A stretch of 64,000 nucleotides of DNA from Diphasiastrum complanatum (lineage: Eukaryota > Streptophyta > Lycopodiopsida > Lycopodiales > Lycopodiaceae). The notes beneath the pieces are model-generated. The model did not search any database. It saw only the letters and a program-made list of their open reading frames with translations, and had not been told where the DNA came from. Each line of letters starts with the position of its first letter. Within the stretch, counting starts at the first letter, position 1. The position numbers were made by a program, and so were the translations under genes. Of this stretch, positions 10,473 to 21,080 are shown one piece after another. Location: the NCBI GenBank assembly GCA_029204225.1, contig CM055114.1:16329502-16393501 (forward strand). Direction: 5' to 3'.

Positions 10473-12352
10473 AAAGCATCTAATCTTAAAGCCTTAGAAC
10501 ATTCACATAATGTTCTATTCCTTCTTTCAGCAACTCCATTTTGTTGAGGAGTGTAAGGACAAGAAGTCTCTTTCTTGATCCCTTCCTCCTCACAAAAGGC
10601 CTTGAACTCATTGGAGATGAATTCTCCACCATTGTCACTTCTAAGAATCTTGATGCTATGATTATGATGCTTTTTCACAAACAACTTGAACTTCACAAAA
10701 GTATCAAATACTTGAGACTTGAAGGAAAGTAAGAACACCCAACAATATCTTGAGTAGTCATCAATGAAGGTTAAAAACATGGATGAACCTCCATTAGATT
10801 TGGTGCTAGCAATGTGCACATCCGAGTGTATGAGTTCAAGAGGATGAGATGACTTTGTGATGGAGTTAGGAAACACCTTCTTATGTGCCTTGGATAAGGC
10901 ACAAGCTTCACAAACCTTGTCTTCCTTCCCAATAGACCTTGGTAGGCCTAAAGCATACTCCTCCTTGATCATAGCCTCCATGGAACCCGAGTTGACATGT
11001 CCAAGTCTTTTGTGCCATAAAGTAAAGGTAGATATCTTGCTCTTCTCGGCCAACATGACAACATTAGTATCCACAAATGCATCCAGCTTATAAAGTTTGC
11101 CAAGTCTAGTGCCCTTAGCCACTATCTTACCCTTCTTCTTGATGAAACATTCATTTGAAGCAAAGTCAACATTGAAACCATTGTCTACCATTTGGCCAAC
11201 ACTTAGTAGATTCTTTGTTATTGTAGGAATGTACAAAACACCTTCTATGTTGATCTTTTTGGAAGATCCTAAGCAAAGGGGAATGCTACCAACTCCTTCA
11301 ATCTTACAAGCTTCATCATTTGCTGTATAGATAGACTTTGTAGGTCCATCATAAGATAAGAGAGAAGAGAAAAACTCCCTTTTACTAGTCATGTGTGAAC
11401 TAGCACCCGAGTCAATCCACCAAGGATCTTCTCCTTTGAAGCTTGTTGAAGAAAATATGGACATCATGAGAGAGTCCTCATGTGAACTCTCCTCCTCCTC
11501 CTCTTTGCTCATGTTGGCTTGGCTTTGATCTTGCTTCCTCTTGAAGCATTCCGAGGCATAATGCCCCATCTTGCTACAATAGTAGCACTTCACCTTTGAT
11601 TTGTCCTTCTTGACTTTGGTGGTTGATGGAGATGCCTTTGGGGGTCCTTCTTGATCCTCAAGCTTTGTAGACTTCTTGAATGTTGATCCTTTGCCTTTGG
11701 ACTTGCCTTTGCCTTTGGTGAAGAGAGCTTGGTCATCTCCACCTTGGATGGAAAGCCTATCCATCCTCTCTTGCATTTGGCTCCTTCTTGATTCCTCGGC
11801 CATGAGCGTGCCTTGGAGTTCTTCAAGTATGGGTAGCTTACCCATAATTGCATATCCCTGAACCAAATTGTCAAATTCAAAGCTTAGTCCATTCAATATG
11901 AGTTGAACAAGCTCTTCATCCTTGATAGGTTCACCTATAAAGGCTAGCTCTTTGTTCAATTCTTTTACTCTTAGGACAAAAGTATGGGCACTCTCTCCTT
12001 TCTTTTGATAGCTTCTATAGATTTGATTCTTCAAAGCTAACATTCTAGTTTGGTTCTTGGATTCATAGACCTTTTGCAAAGTCTCTCAAGCATCTTGAGC
12101 TGAAGTGCAATCTCCTACCTCTCTTAAGAGTTCATTTGCAACATTCATTTTTATGCAATGTAGTGCAACATTGCACCTCTTGATGTATTTGGCTTTTTCT
12201 TGAGGATGAATAGGTTCACCCTCCTTACCATTTACAATTTCCATCAGATCTTGCATGATCATGATAGATTCCATTCTAACTTTCCATATGGAATAGTTAG
12301 TTTTGTTGAGCCTTTCATTAGTATCCAAAAGATATGCATTTATAGATGCCAT
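10424..12352 (-). CDS. Copia gag, protease and integrase (part 1), with one in-frame TGA
   Basis: ATG is at 12350-12352. Gag starts MASINAYLLDTNERLNKTNY. A TGA at 12086-12088 falls where family T has Trp (AQDA-stop-ETLQ against SEAWNALK). Downstream, 551 codons in the same frame carry the CCHC knuckle CYYCSKMGHYASEC, protease WIDSGASSHM, the integrase H-H-C-C finger (LWHKRLGH, CEACALSKAH) and the core HSD, RSDNGGEF and VAERRN, with 35 residues between the second D and the E. The frame ends in the integrase C terminus, where a T run appears one base short. Confidence 0.88.
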
Positions 12353-13150
12353 CTAGTCTCCTAATCAAGGACTTGACACAAATGAAGGTTACTTCTATTG
12401 ATTTGATTGAAGGTCTACCTTATCCCACTTCTTAGGGACCTGAAAAGATCAGTAATAGACTTCCTATAAAGATCTAAGAATGATCTCTAACAAAATCAAA
12501 TCATAGAATACTAGAAACAATGCACTTGCTTGATTGAAGTAGACAATACTAGTAGAATTGCCCCTCTTTCTATAAAGAACATTAAAGCTTCCAAATGATC
12601 TGATCAAGAGTGAATTTCAGCAACCTAATATACTTCCAAAATCACTTGTAAAAGATCTAAATGGAACTTAATGAGGATGCAACACAATCTACTATCCAAT
12701 CACAAGCAAAAAATGATCAAAATTGATGAAAAATTGATCTAATTTGGTGCATAAGTCAAGCAATGGTTGGACTGAACCTAAATCACTTTAGGAGGTGCCT
12801 ACTACACCTTAGAACAGCCTTGAAGAGTCCCCAAAACTCTGATCTTCCCTCTCCTTGAATGCTAGAAAGCCTTCTCTATGAAATCACCTCCAAAACTCGC
12901 TTAGAAATCAATGCTTGGAGCAAGCAAAACTTGCTATCTTGGTAATGTGAATTGAATTCAACTTTGCTTCTGGTTTTAGACACCTAAACACCTGCAAATG
13001 AAGTCACACAACACCAATCTCCAATGTATTTGACTCACTTTGAGTTCTAGAATCAATACTAGATGCTAAGATCCAATCTACACAAGATTTAGATCAAAAA
13101 TTGTGATCAAATTAAATGCAAACCAAGGATTTAGCTCATTTCAGCCTTTA

Positions 13151-13163
13151 GGCTCTGATACCA
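13151..13163 (-). promoter_or_regulatory. Primer binding site, initiator Met tRNA (family A copy 1)
   Basis: The minus strand reads TGGTATCAGAGCC directly after the 5' LTR end, complementary to the 3' end of initiator-Met tRNA. Confidence 0.92.
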
Positions 13164-13845
13164 TGTAAAAATTACAGCAAATAAGGATCCTAAAACACTT
13201 GAAATGATGAGGGAAACAATAGATTATGATTTCATAAGATTAGCACAAGTTGAACCATCAAAATCCATCAAAAATCTATGCTTGAACCTCACTAAATGGC
13301 CCAAATCCTTGAAGAAGGCTTCACACGTGTGAAAGTACGGCCTCCCACAGTCTGAGTACTGTACACCAGACCTACATTCAATCCTATAATCATTAGTAAT
13401 CACAAGTACTCAAACAATTATGAACATAGAGAGCAATTGCACCATTATGAGAGAAAAAACATGAAATTGCTTGATTGATTTTGGTGAGATATCATCACCT
13501 ATATATACATGATCCATCACGGTTTTGGGCAGGTATGAGTAGCCCTAAACCTATCCCTAATGCTAATTTTGGTGGATCTTTCATCCCTACCAAGTTAGGG
13601 TTGGAATCTTGGAGATCCCTCAACAATGCAAAAATTACCAAAAATAGCTCCTATTTTTTCTCCCTTGTATCTAAGCATAATTTGGACTCATTCCAAAGGT
13701 TCTAACACTTAGGTCTACTTGAGAACATCCTTATGAATGGAATCCTATGCTATTTGGCACGTGTGACAAGCCACATCATGACCATCTAACTATTTACAAG
13801 TCATATGACCAAAACTAGTCAAGCTAGAATTGTGAATTTTTAACA
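13164..13845 (-). repeat. 5' LTR of family A copy 1
   Basis: Same sequence as 7689-8370 throughout my comparison. The palindrome TTCACACGTGTGAA is at 13320-13333. The LTR is followed by the GTTAT target duplication at 13846-13850. Confidence 0.93.
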
Positions 13846-14495
13846 GTTATCTGGAAGATGAATCATACATAGATGGATTTAGTACTCATAAGTTCAATGT
13901 TATGTATCGTCTTTCCCTAAAGCATTGTCTTTTTCTGATGATAATCTAGAATCTTTGCCTGAGGGCAAAATATTTAAGAGACTTAGGGAGGAATATAACA
14001 ATATATCCCTAAGCAGTTGCCTGAGGGTCTTCCCCCCTCACGGGTTTTAGACCATCGCATAGATCTTCTTCCCGACAGCTCTCCTGTATCACATTTTTCC
14101 TATAGAATGAACCGGAAGGAAGAAGATGAAGGTGCTAGTCAACCTAAGGGCCATATAAGGCCTAGTGAATCCCCTTGTTAAAAACATGTTTTGTTAACCG
14201 GCAAGAAAGACGGCAGTATTCATCTTTGTGTTGATTAAAAAGGCTTAATAAAATGACTATTAAGAACTGTTATCTCTTACCTCGGATGGATGACTTAATG
14301 GACCGATTGAATGGTGCTAAGTATTTCACCAAATTGGACCTTAATTCAGGGTACCATCAAATCATAATTCAAGAGGGAGATGTTTCCAAAACTAGTTTTC
14401 GTTCTAGGTATGACCATTATGAATTTTTAGTTTTATCCTTTGGTCTAACTAATGCCCCGGCAACCTTCCAACAGATGATGAACGATATTCTTTTT
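13846..14495 (+). pseudogene. Gypsy G2 reverse transcriptase (N-terminal half), 3' side of the split element
   Basis: After the GTTAT duplication the gypsy sequence resumes: LPEGLPPSRVLDHRIDLLPD (about 14018-14080), YRMNRKE, then in another frame [20 protein letters not shown] and [17 protein letters not shown] up to about 14490. There are stops near 14180 and 14237 and one or more frameshifts. The sequence breaks before the FLDD active site and joins unrelated sequence. It is 3'-truncated. Confidence 0.75.
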
Positions 14496-15130
14496 GCCCT
14501 CTTTCAAGAAACCTTTGCCGACTTTCAGACACCTTCGGTTTTGATCACAAAACCTTGAGTTTGAAGGGAGAACAATCCTTCCCAACAGATTTTCAGAAAC
14601 ATCAGAAAAATCGTCAAAAAACACCAAAAAATTACCAAAACCCTAAAAATACAAAAAAGAAACTTTGTCCGATTCACTGTGCATAGGTTTGATTCAGATC
14701 TATCTACTGTCAGGTCGGCGAAGAATAATACCAAAAATAGAAGGTTTTTTCAGAAGATCAGTTGTCATATTGCCATATTTTTGTCAACAAAGTCACTTTT
14801 TTGCAAAAATACCAGTATTACTCTTGATCCTTCGCCGAGTTTTCAAAACATTTTGTTTATAGTAAAATACTATTTTTGGGTTCGGCAAATATTCTTCCTA
14901 TCCAGATCATAGAAAATCATGATTTTTACCGTCGCCAAACTACATAAACTATATTTTCTTGTGTCAGAAACCTTTGTCGGGTTTACCATAGCTTTATCTA
15001 TGTCAGATTTTGCATCTGAGAGTTCGGCAAAAGTTATTTTTCTAGAAATTGTCAGAAAAGTTGATCAGAGACTTTTTTTTCAAAATAGCATTGTTGAACC
15101 TTCACCGAGCCAATCTTCGCGTGGGCGACA
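14496..15130 (+). other. Non-coding leader-like region of gypsy G3
   Basis: AT-rich, no coding signal. TTCGCCGA / TTCGGCAA-type motifs recur about six times (near 14518, 14712, 14832, 14880, 14932, 15020). It lies between the broken G2 RT and the G3 gag coding region and may be LTR or leader of G3. Confidence 0.35.
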
Positions 15131-16584
15131 TCCACCACTATTGCATCAACAAATGTCAATGCTACTGCAGAAATGATGCTCAATGAGTTCGAGAAACTCG
15201 GAAAAAACCAACAAAAACAGATGAAAAAGTTGCAGTCACAATTTGATGAGAAGATCAAAGCATTGGAAGATTTCCACGAAAAAGCAAAAAGGAATCTGAG
15301 AAGTTTGTAAAGACTTTTTCTACCAGGGAAAATGTCTGGTGTTCTATTTGTACAAGAAATCACACAGTGAATGAGTGTCCTCTATTGAAAAAACGAATGG
15401 AAATCAGTATATGCCATTTGTGTAATTCGCCTGATCATGAGACTGTCTTTTGCAGCTTCAATCCTCGGATAATTTAACAACGATATGCCCAAATGGGATA
15501 TCGAGAACCACAATATGGAGAAAATCCAGCAACTAGACCTCGACAATCTACTCTTGGATACCTGGAACGTTTAGCCTTACCTGTCCCACCAAAGCACTCC
15601 GCTCCTCCTGCCAATTTGATGGAACCAGAACCGTACTGAAGTGCTGAGAAATGGAACTATGGTAATGATCAAGAAAGTGGATCTTCAGAATAATATGCTA
15701 TTTATGATGTCGTGCAACAATAGGCATCTAGAAATTGGACCAGAGCATTGCTTGGATGCTTTGCATGTGGAAAAAATCACAGAGTTGCAGAATGTCCAAA
15801 TAAAGAGAAATTTGTACCATTCTGTCATGATTATGGTTATGGGCATTGCTATAAAGACTGTCCAGCAAGACCAAAGCCACCACCAGCTACAGCTCCTGTA
15901 AATTTGATAACAATCAAGCGAAGACCAGTAGCTCAGAATAAATCAAGTATACCCTTGATGGTGGTCACCAGAGCACAGAAGCAGAAAGAACTAGTAGCGG
16001 ATCCAGTATCTGTTGATTCTATACCATTTACCGACATACCAACAACATCTGGAGTCTATCCAAATCTTCATGCACAAAAAAGAAGATATCAAGATATGAG
16101 GCAATGGATTAAACATCTGCAAGAAGAAGAAGAGCTTGAAGCTGCTAAAGCAACAACCGAAGTTAGTTCTTCACAATTGTAGCCACCAAGAAATTCACGT
16201 ACAAATATGAATGATCAGTTGCATCATCATGAAGAACCCTTCAAGATGACTGAACCGGAAGTGCCACAAACAGAACTACTCATGAATATTTTATCTAGTA
16301 AGATTAATATCTCATTGGAAGAGTTTCTGAAGTTAATGCCAAAAGCAAAAGAAGTCTTAGCGCAAAAGTTAGCTCAAGTAGAACCAGAAGTCCATCAAGA
16401 GCCACTTTTTTGTGCTGGATTTGAAGAATCTAATGAAGTACTCCTTGTCGGAGCCTCTTGGAAAAGTGAACAAAAGAATATCACCCTGCCGATACAGCAT
16501 AGACAATTTCCTAAGGAAGCAATTAACTTTGAGAAAATAAAGATCGCTTTAAGTATCAACGAGAGACATCCAGAGCTCAACTAG
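15131..16584 (+). pseudogene. Gypsy G3 gag with four CCHC-type zinc knuckles
   Basis: A coiled-coil-like N part (KNQQKQMKKLQSQFDEK, about 15205-15260) changes frame near 15305 and leads into CSICTRNHTVNEC and CHLCNSPDHETVFC. After several stops it continues with CFACGKNHRVAEC (about 15757) and CHDYGYGHCYKDC (about 15823). A long hydrophilic part follows to 16584, with one TAG at 16180-16182 in an otherwise open frame (15748-16584). The motif ISLEEFLKLMPKAKEVL resembles the region before protease in Tat/Athila-type gypsy elements. It is related in style to the two-knuckle gag at 62690-63500. Protease and pol are missing. Confidence 0.6.
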
Positions 16585-16910
16585 AGACCACGGGGGCTTC
16601 TCACTTGGGCAGTGGCGACGAGGGATATTTTCAGGCCGTAGGGCGGTCTCCCACACGCGAGGAATATATGTATGTGTATGGTCACAATACGCAAGCATTG
16701 CTCAAGTTATTGGAGAGGCAAGGCGTGCGGATAGACTGGGCTACTGCTCTTGAGGTATGACTTCCAATAGATTTTATTTTCTTTACATTCGCTAGTCTCT
16801 CTCACTCCCACCACATTTATCACAATACCAATTCATGTTTGTTGCGCATGCAGGAATGGCAAGCCCCATCTGATGGCCAGGACGAGGATGGATTAGATGG
16901 ATCTAGCTAG
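16585..16910 (+). pseudogene. C-terminal exons of a transposase-like spliced gene
   Basis: An open exon reads SHLGSGDEGYFQAVGRSPTR, then EEYMYVYGHNTQALLKLLER, and ends GAG at 16754. A GT..AG intron (16755-16853, 99 bp, acceptor GCATGCAG) is followed by an acidic last exon with TAG at 16908-16910. The R.PTREEY block and intron near the end resemble C termini of plant En/Spm-type (CACTA) transposon proteins; this assignment is inference. The 5' part has been lost at the junction with G3 near 16584. The end at 40100-40553 has the same architecture. Confidence 0.5.
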
Positions 16911-17327
16911 TGTTTTCACTCTATAGCTAGTTGATCCATGTGTATAGATACTTATGTTGTTAGTTTTATCATTCTGGTTGATACATTTGTCAATGTTTTA
17001 GCGATGCAGTTTATGTATATTTTTGAACTTTGAATAATTTTGTAATTGAACTATATTTTGTCTTGCATCACAAATGTATGTTTATTTTGTTATTTGTAAA
17101 GTGTTTTTCACATGTCTTGAATCGCATGGCTTTTCATTTCAATATTTGTAATTATTGTGGTATAATGGAGCTAATATTTATTTATTTGGACTCATTATTG
17201 AATGAAATTCATTAATTTGGACTCGACATTTTCCTGAATTTTTTGAAATGTAATTTATTTATGGCCCTAATCAGGGTTGTTGTCATGATTCACTTTAAAC
17301 ATTAGTTGTTTCAAGATGTAAAATTAT
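16911..17327 (+). other. 3' flank of the transposase-like gene
   Basis: AT-rich and T-rich, no coding signal; plausibly 3' UTR. The family T element inserted here: ATTAT at 17323-17327 is repeated at 22899-22903. Confidence 0.4.
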
Positions 17328-17974
17328 TGTGAAAAATACAGATCCTAAGTGGATCTAAACTCCAAGATCATTGGCTTGAATGCTTGCACTCCAAACTACA
17401 TAAGCTAGGAATTGGCAACACATTCTATGCTACCTAGAATGCAAAGAACTTGATCAAAAAGCATTTATCACAAATGGAAACTTCCATAAACATCAAGTGC
17501 GGCCCAAAATAGCATTATACAGTCCATAATACATCAGCCTACCACTTTTGGAAAGCACCTAAGATCATACACACAAAGCTTGAACTCAATCACTACACAA
17601 TGCCAACAATGGAAGGAGAACCCAATAGAAAAATCTCTCATTAAGCAAATGAATACAATGGATCTGCTCCAACCTGTTTCTCCACGGCCTACCTGCTATA
17701 TATAGCTGAGAGAGATGACTCTCTCTCCTCTCTCTAGACCCTCCTTACCTAAAATATGCCCTATATAGGTAAAATTGGCATATATGTCCAAAATACATGA
17801 AAATGGACTCATTTCGAAGGTCTTGAAGTTTGACACTTCTTCATACTGAAAAAATACACTTACTAAAAATATCTAGACCTGTTTCACACGTGTGAAAAGT
17901 CAGATCCTAAACTATGTGCCATTTTTAGCAATTTTGGCCTAAAACTAGACAAGGAAATGTTGACAATTTTCACA
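17328..17974 (-). repeat. 3' LTR of family T
   Basis: On the minus strand it starts TGTGAAAATTGTCAAC and ends ATTTTTCACA. The perfect 16-bp palindrome TTTCACACGTGTGAAA is at 17882-17897, about 180 bp upstream of a TATA-like CTATATATAGC (about 17697-17707, minus strand). Confidence 0.93.
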
Positions 17975-17987
17975 CTCCCTCTTCAAC
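17975..17987 (-). promoter_or_regulatory. Polypurine tract of family T
   Basis: The minus strand reads GTTGAAGAGGGAG between the ORF stop (17988-17990) and the LTR. Confidence 0.8.
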
Positions 17988-20900
17988 TTAACTTGCTAGT
18001 TTTACAACACTACTTTGTTCCAACTTAAGAATGATCTCCATCATCAGAATAGATCTCTTCTCAAGGATCCTAATATGTACAAAATAGGACACAACATAAT
18101 TGATATAGATAATAGTGTCCATATAGGATGCTTCACTATTTCTTACATCAATTTTACATAGAATCATAAAAATGGTACATGTAAAAGAACATAGAATCTC
18201 AATTAATGAATTCCTCCATGTATCCATCTCTGGTTTCTCTGTAAAATAGCAGCAAACAAGTTGTAAATGAAAGTGATCAACAAGTGTTTGCATGCCTCCT
18301 CCACATTTCACTATACATATAGTGAATGCAACATGTATCTCCATGAATGAACTTCCATCACCACCTTGCCTTTGTAGATCTTCAATCCATGAAAGCCTTT
18401 GAGTGAATGAATGCCAAAAAGATGTGTTCCCTACTCCATTTGAATGACCAAAACCTGAACTTGAAATACTTGAAGTACCTCCACAAGATTTGCACACAAC
18501 GCTTGATCCTACAATGTCAACAAGTTGCCAATTTGCCAACACTAGAATACTAGATCTTGAACTTTGTTCAAAAGAAAACATATTGACCACTTCAATACCT
18601 TTCAAGATCTGAATGAATTCATGTACTTGATCATACAAACCAGCAATGATAACTATTCCATCTCCAAGATCCAAAGGATGCAAAACTATGGAACTAGTTT
18701 TATTGAAATTTGACAATTTCAACACATTGACATAACAATGTTCATACATGAGATTAGGCAAGTGAGGTAGAGTAAGAAGACACTTCCTTGCAGCTCCAAA
18801 GACCTTACTTGAACCTTCAAGAACCTGTAAAAACAGATCCAAAATGCCTTGACCATTTGTCTCTTCTTTGATGCTTTTCACTAGCTTCGAATTGTCACTT
18901 GTCTCTTGGTGTTGATGAAGCAATCCAAGATCAACCTCTTGATCTTCCAATAAGACATCAAAGATCTTGCATATGTGAACATCTTCAGATCTGAAACTCT
19001 GAAGATACTCCCTCTCAAACACATGATTAAGATCCCACAAGATCTCATCAATGCTCAAATTTGACCCTTCACTATAGTTAGTGAAAACAATGCCACCATC
19101 ATAAACCAAAAGATAGATTCCAACATTTCCATTTAACATGAAGTAGAGTAGGTGAAGATGAGTATCAAACCTAATCAAAACAGCCCTCTTGAGTTCATAA
19201 CAAACCTCAATAAGCTCACCAATGATATCTCCCTTGCCTTGAAGAAGTTGCCACTTGAGTTGCTCCATGTAGTCTTCTTCAACCAACCTTTTGCCATCTT
19301 GACCATGAATGAACAATCCACCACAATCATAGAATGCTTTGAGTTGATGAAGAGATGTTAGATCCATGCTTTGGATCTTCCCAAGAACCACTCTTCCATT
19401 GCCCTTTCCTTCACAAGACTCCCTCTTAATGCTAGCACCACAAAAGTTAGAAACCTCCCTCTTGATAGTTGCACCATAAGAAGTAGAAGACTCTTGAATA
19501 TTAGAAGCCAAGAAAAGAATCCTTAGTACCTTCAACATAAGAGTGATTGAAGTACTCTCTCTTTTCAAACATGAACTTCTACTCAATGATTTAGGTAATG
19601 AGTCATATGATAATGATTCTTCCTCACTATCGTTCATAAAAACATCATTCAAAGTACATCCTACTTTGAACACTTCACATACTTCTCTTCCTTTTGACTT
19701 GTGATCTCCCTCACCAAGTCTCATGATAGAAACCTTTGATCTACTCTTTTTATGAAGAAATGTGACACCACTTGTTGCACAAATGACTTTATCACAAAAA
19801 GATGTAAAAGAACCATTTCCTTCAAGCATGCTCAAAGCACCATCATCTTTTCCCACATGATTACATACATCAATATGAAAAGAATTAGAAGAACAACCAT
19901 CTTCTTGCAAAGAATGACACTTAGCATCTCCATCTTTTTCCATATGAACAAACAAGTCATTAGCAACAATCACTTCCAAAGAAGAATCTTCATCAACTCC
20001 ATTGATGAAGTTAGCTCCTTCCTTACCTTTTCCATTTTTGCACTTGCCATCTAGCACCATTGAAGAACCACCAAGCCTTGGAAGTCCATGAGTAGAAGAG
20101 TACAAACATGATGCTAATTTAGCTCCACATGACTCCATATGACTAGTAGGTAACACTAGTGCATCTTCAAGATCCAATGGATCCAAAAAATTGACCATAG
20201 ATTCACCAAAGCTTGCCAAGTTAGCACAACAATTATCATCTCCAAGAAGTACATTAGATCTCAACCTAGATCTAGCATTTTGTTTCTTATGGCATTCATT
20301 TGCAAAATGTCCTTTTATCCCACAATAAAAGCACTTGAACTTTGACTTATTGTTCTTAGTAGAAGAGGAAGAGGAAGAGTGATCATCATGATCAAAGTTA
20401 CCACCTTTGGACCATTTCCCTTTGCCTTTACCTTTGCCCTTGAATTTGCCTTTTGTGAAGAAAGCCTCTTCACCTCCACCTTGCAAGGATGCACCATCAA
20501 GCTTTGATTGCAACCTATGTTCTTCAGCCAATAAGATTTCTTGCAAGTCAACCACACTTGGCAAGACTCTTTGAATGGCAAAACTTTGCACAAGGTTAGC
20601 ATGTTCATTTAGCAAACCATTCAACATAACTTGGACTATTTCACCATCTTTTATGTTCTCATCAATGCATGCTAAATCATCACTTAGGGACTTAACTCTC
20701 AAGATAAATGCATGAGCACTTTCACCCTCTCTTTGCCTACTAGAAAATATTTGTCTCCTTAGGGTCAATACCCTAGATGTGGACTTTGATTCAAAGAGCT
20801 TCTTTAAGGCATTCCATGCCTCACTTGCACTTTGACACTTTCCAACTTCCTTGAGAAGTTCATTTGTAACATTCATTTTAATGATATGAAGAGCCCTTTT

Positions 20901-21080
20901 GGCCTTCTTATCAAACCTTTGTTGCTCTTGAAGTGTGAGAGGTCTCTCTTCAATTTCTGCAACTATGTCCATGAGTTCATTCAACTCAAGTAAGGACTCC
21001 ATCCTCACTTTCCAAGTAGAGTAGTTTGATGAACTCAACCTTTCACTAGACTCTAGCATGATCCCACCATTGGAAGCCAT
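17988..21080 (-). CDS. Gag-fusion protein of family T, 1030 codons, intact
   Basis: ATG is at 21078-21080 and TAA at 17988-17990, with no internal stop. Residues 1-200 are copia gag: SSNYSTWKVRMESLLELN, KMNVTNELLKEVGKCQSASE, then a trailing LVQSFAIQ...LQEILLAEE block, closely matching family A gag. A K/G-rich stretch (about 207-226) precedes the zinc knuckle CFYCGIKGHFANEC (250-263). Residues 264-1030 match no pol domain I know: no D[ST]GA protease, no HHCC/DDE, no YVDD. They begin Ser-, Asp- and Gly-rich and become more globular (hydrophobic) after about 600. Roles other than RNA binding and particle formation are unknown. The conserved frame suggests recent selection or recent amplification. 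Confidence 0.9.
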   Translation of the reverse strand: MASNGGIMLESSERLSSSNYSTWKVRMESLLELNELMDIVAEIEERPLTLQEQQRFDKKAKRALHIIKMNVTNELLKEVGKCQSASEAWNALKKLFESKSTSRVLTLRRQIFSSRQREGESAHAFILRVKSLSDDLACIDENIKDGEIVQVMLNGLLNEHANLVQSFAIQRVLPSVVDLQEILLAEEHRLQSKLDGASLQGGGEEAFFTKGKFKGKGKGKGKWSKGGNFDHDDHSSSSSSTKNNKSKFKCFYCGIKGHFANECHKKQNARSRLRSNVLLGDDNCCANLASFGESMVNFLDPLDLEDALVLPTSHMESCGAKLASCLYSSTHGLPRLGGSSMVLDGKCKNGKGKEGANFINGVDEDSSLEVIVANDLFVHMEKDGDAKCHSLQEDGCSSNSFHIDVCNHVGKDDGALSMLEGNGSFTSFCDKVICATSGVTFLHKKSRSKVSIMRLGEGDHKSKGREVCEVFKVGCTLNDVFMNDSEEESLSYDSLPKSLSRSSCLKRESTSITLMLKVLRILFLASNIQESSTSYGATIKREVSNFCGASIKRESCEGKGNGRVVLGKIQSMDLTSLHQLKAFYDCGGLFIHGQDGKRLVEEDYMEQLKWQLLQGKGDIIGELIEVCYELKRAVLIRFDTHLHLLYFMLNGNVGIYLLVYDGGIVFTNYSEGSNLSIDEILWDLNHVFEREYLQSFRSEDVHICKIFDVLLEDQEVDLGLLHQHQETSDNSKLVKSIKEETNGQGILDLFLQVLEGSSKVFGAARKCLLTLPHLPNLMYEHCYVNVLKLSNFNKTSSIVLHPLDLGDGIVIIAGLYDQVHEFIQILKGIEVVNMFSFEQSSRSSILVLANWQLVDIVGSSVVCKSCGGTSSISSSGFGHSNGVGNTSFWHSFTQRLSWIEDLQRQGGDGSSFMEIHVAFTICIVKCGGGMQTLVDHFHLQLVCCYFTEKPEMDTWRNSLIEILCSFTCTIFMILCKIDVRNSEASYMDTIIYINYVVSYFVHIRILEKRSILMMEIILKLEQSSVVKLAS

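Larger units (their letters stand above)
7689..13845 (-). mobile_element. Complete Ty1/copia element, family A copy 1
   Basis: Two 682-bp LTRs (7689-8370 and 13164-13845, offset 5475) read the same wherever I compared them. The element is flanked by a perfect 5-bp duplication GTTAT (7684-7688 and 13846-13850). On the minus strand the order is LTR, primer site, gag, protease, integrase, RT, RNase H, polypurine tract, LTR. It sits inside gypsy G2. Coding is broken only by one TGA in gag (12086-12088) and one single-base frameshift in integrase (A-run 10471-10475 on the plus strand). Insertion is very recent. Confidence 0.95.

Noticed and set aside
14496-16584. Endogenous pararetrovirus (caulimovirus) origin
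   Set aside because: Only zinc knuckles and a Tat-like pre-protease motif are seen; no movement protein or viral RT is present, so a gypsy gag is the simpler reading.
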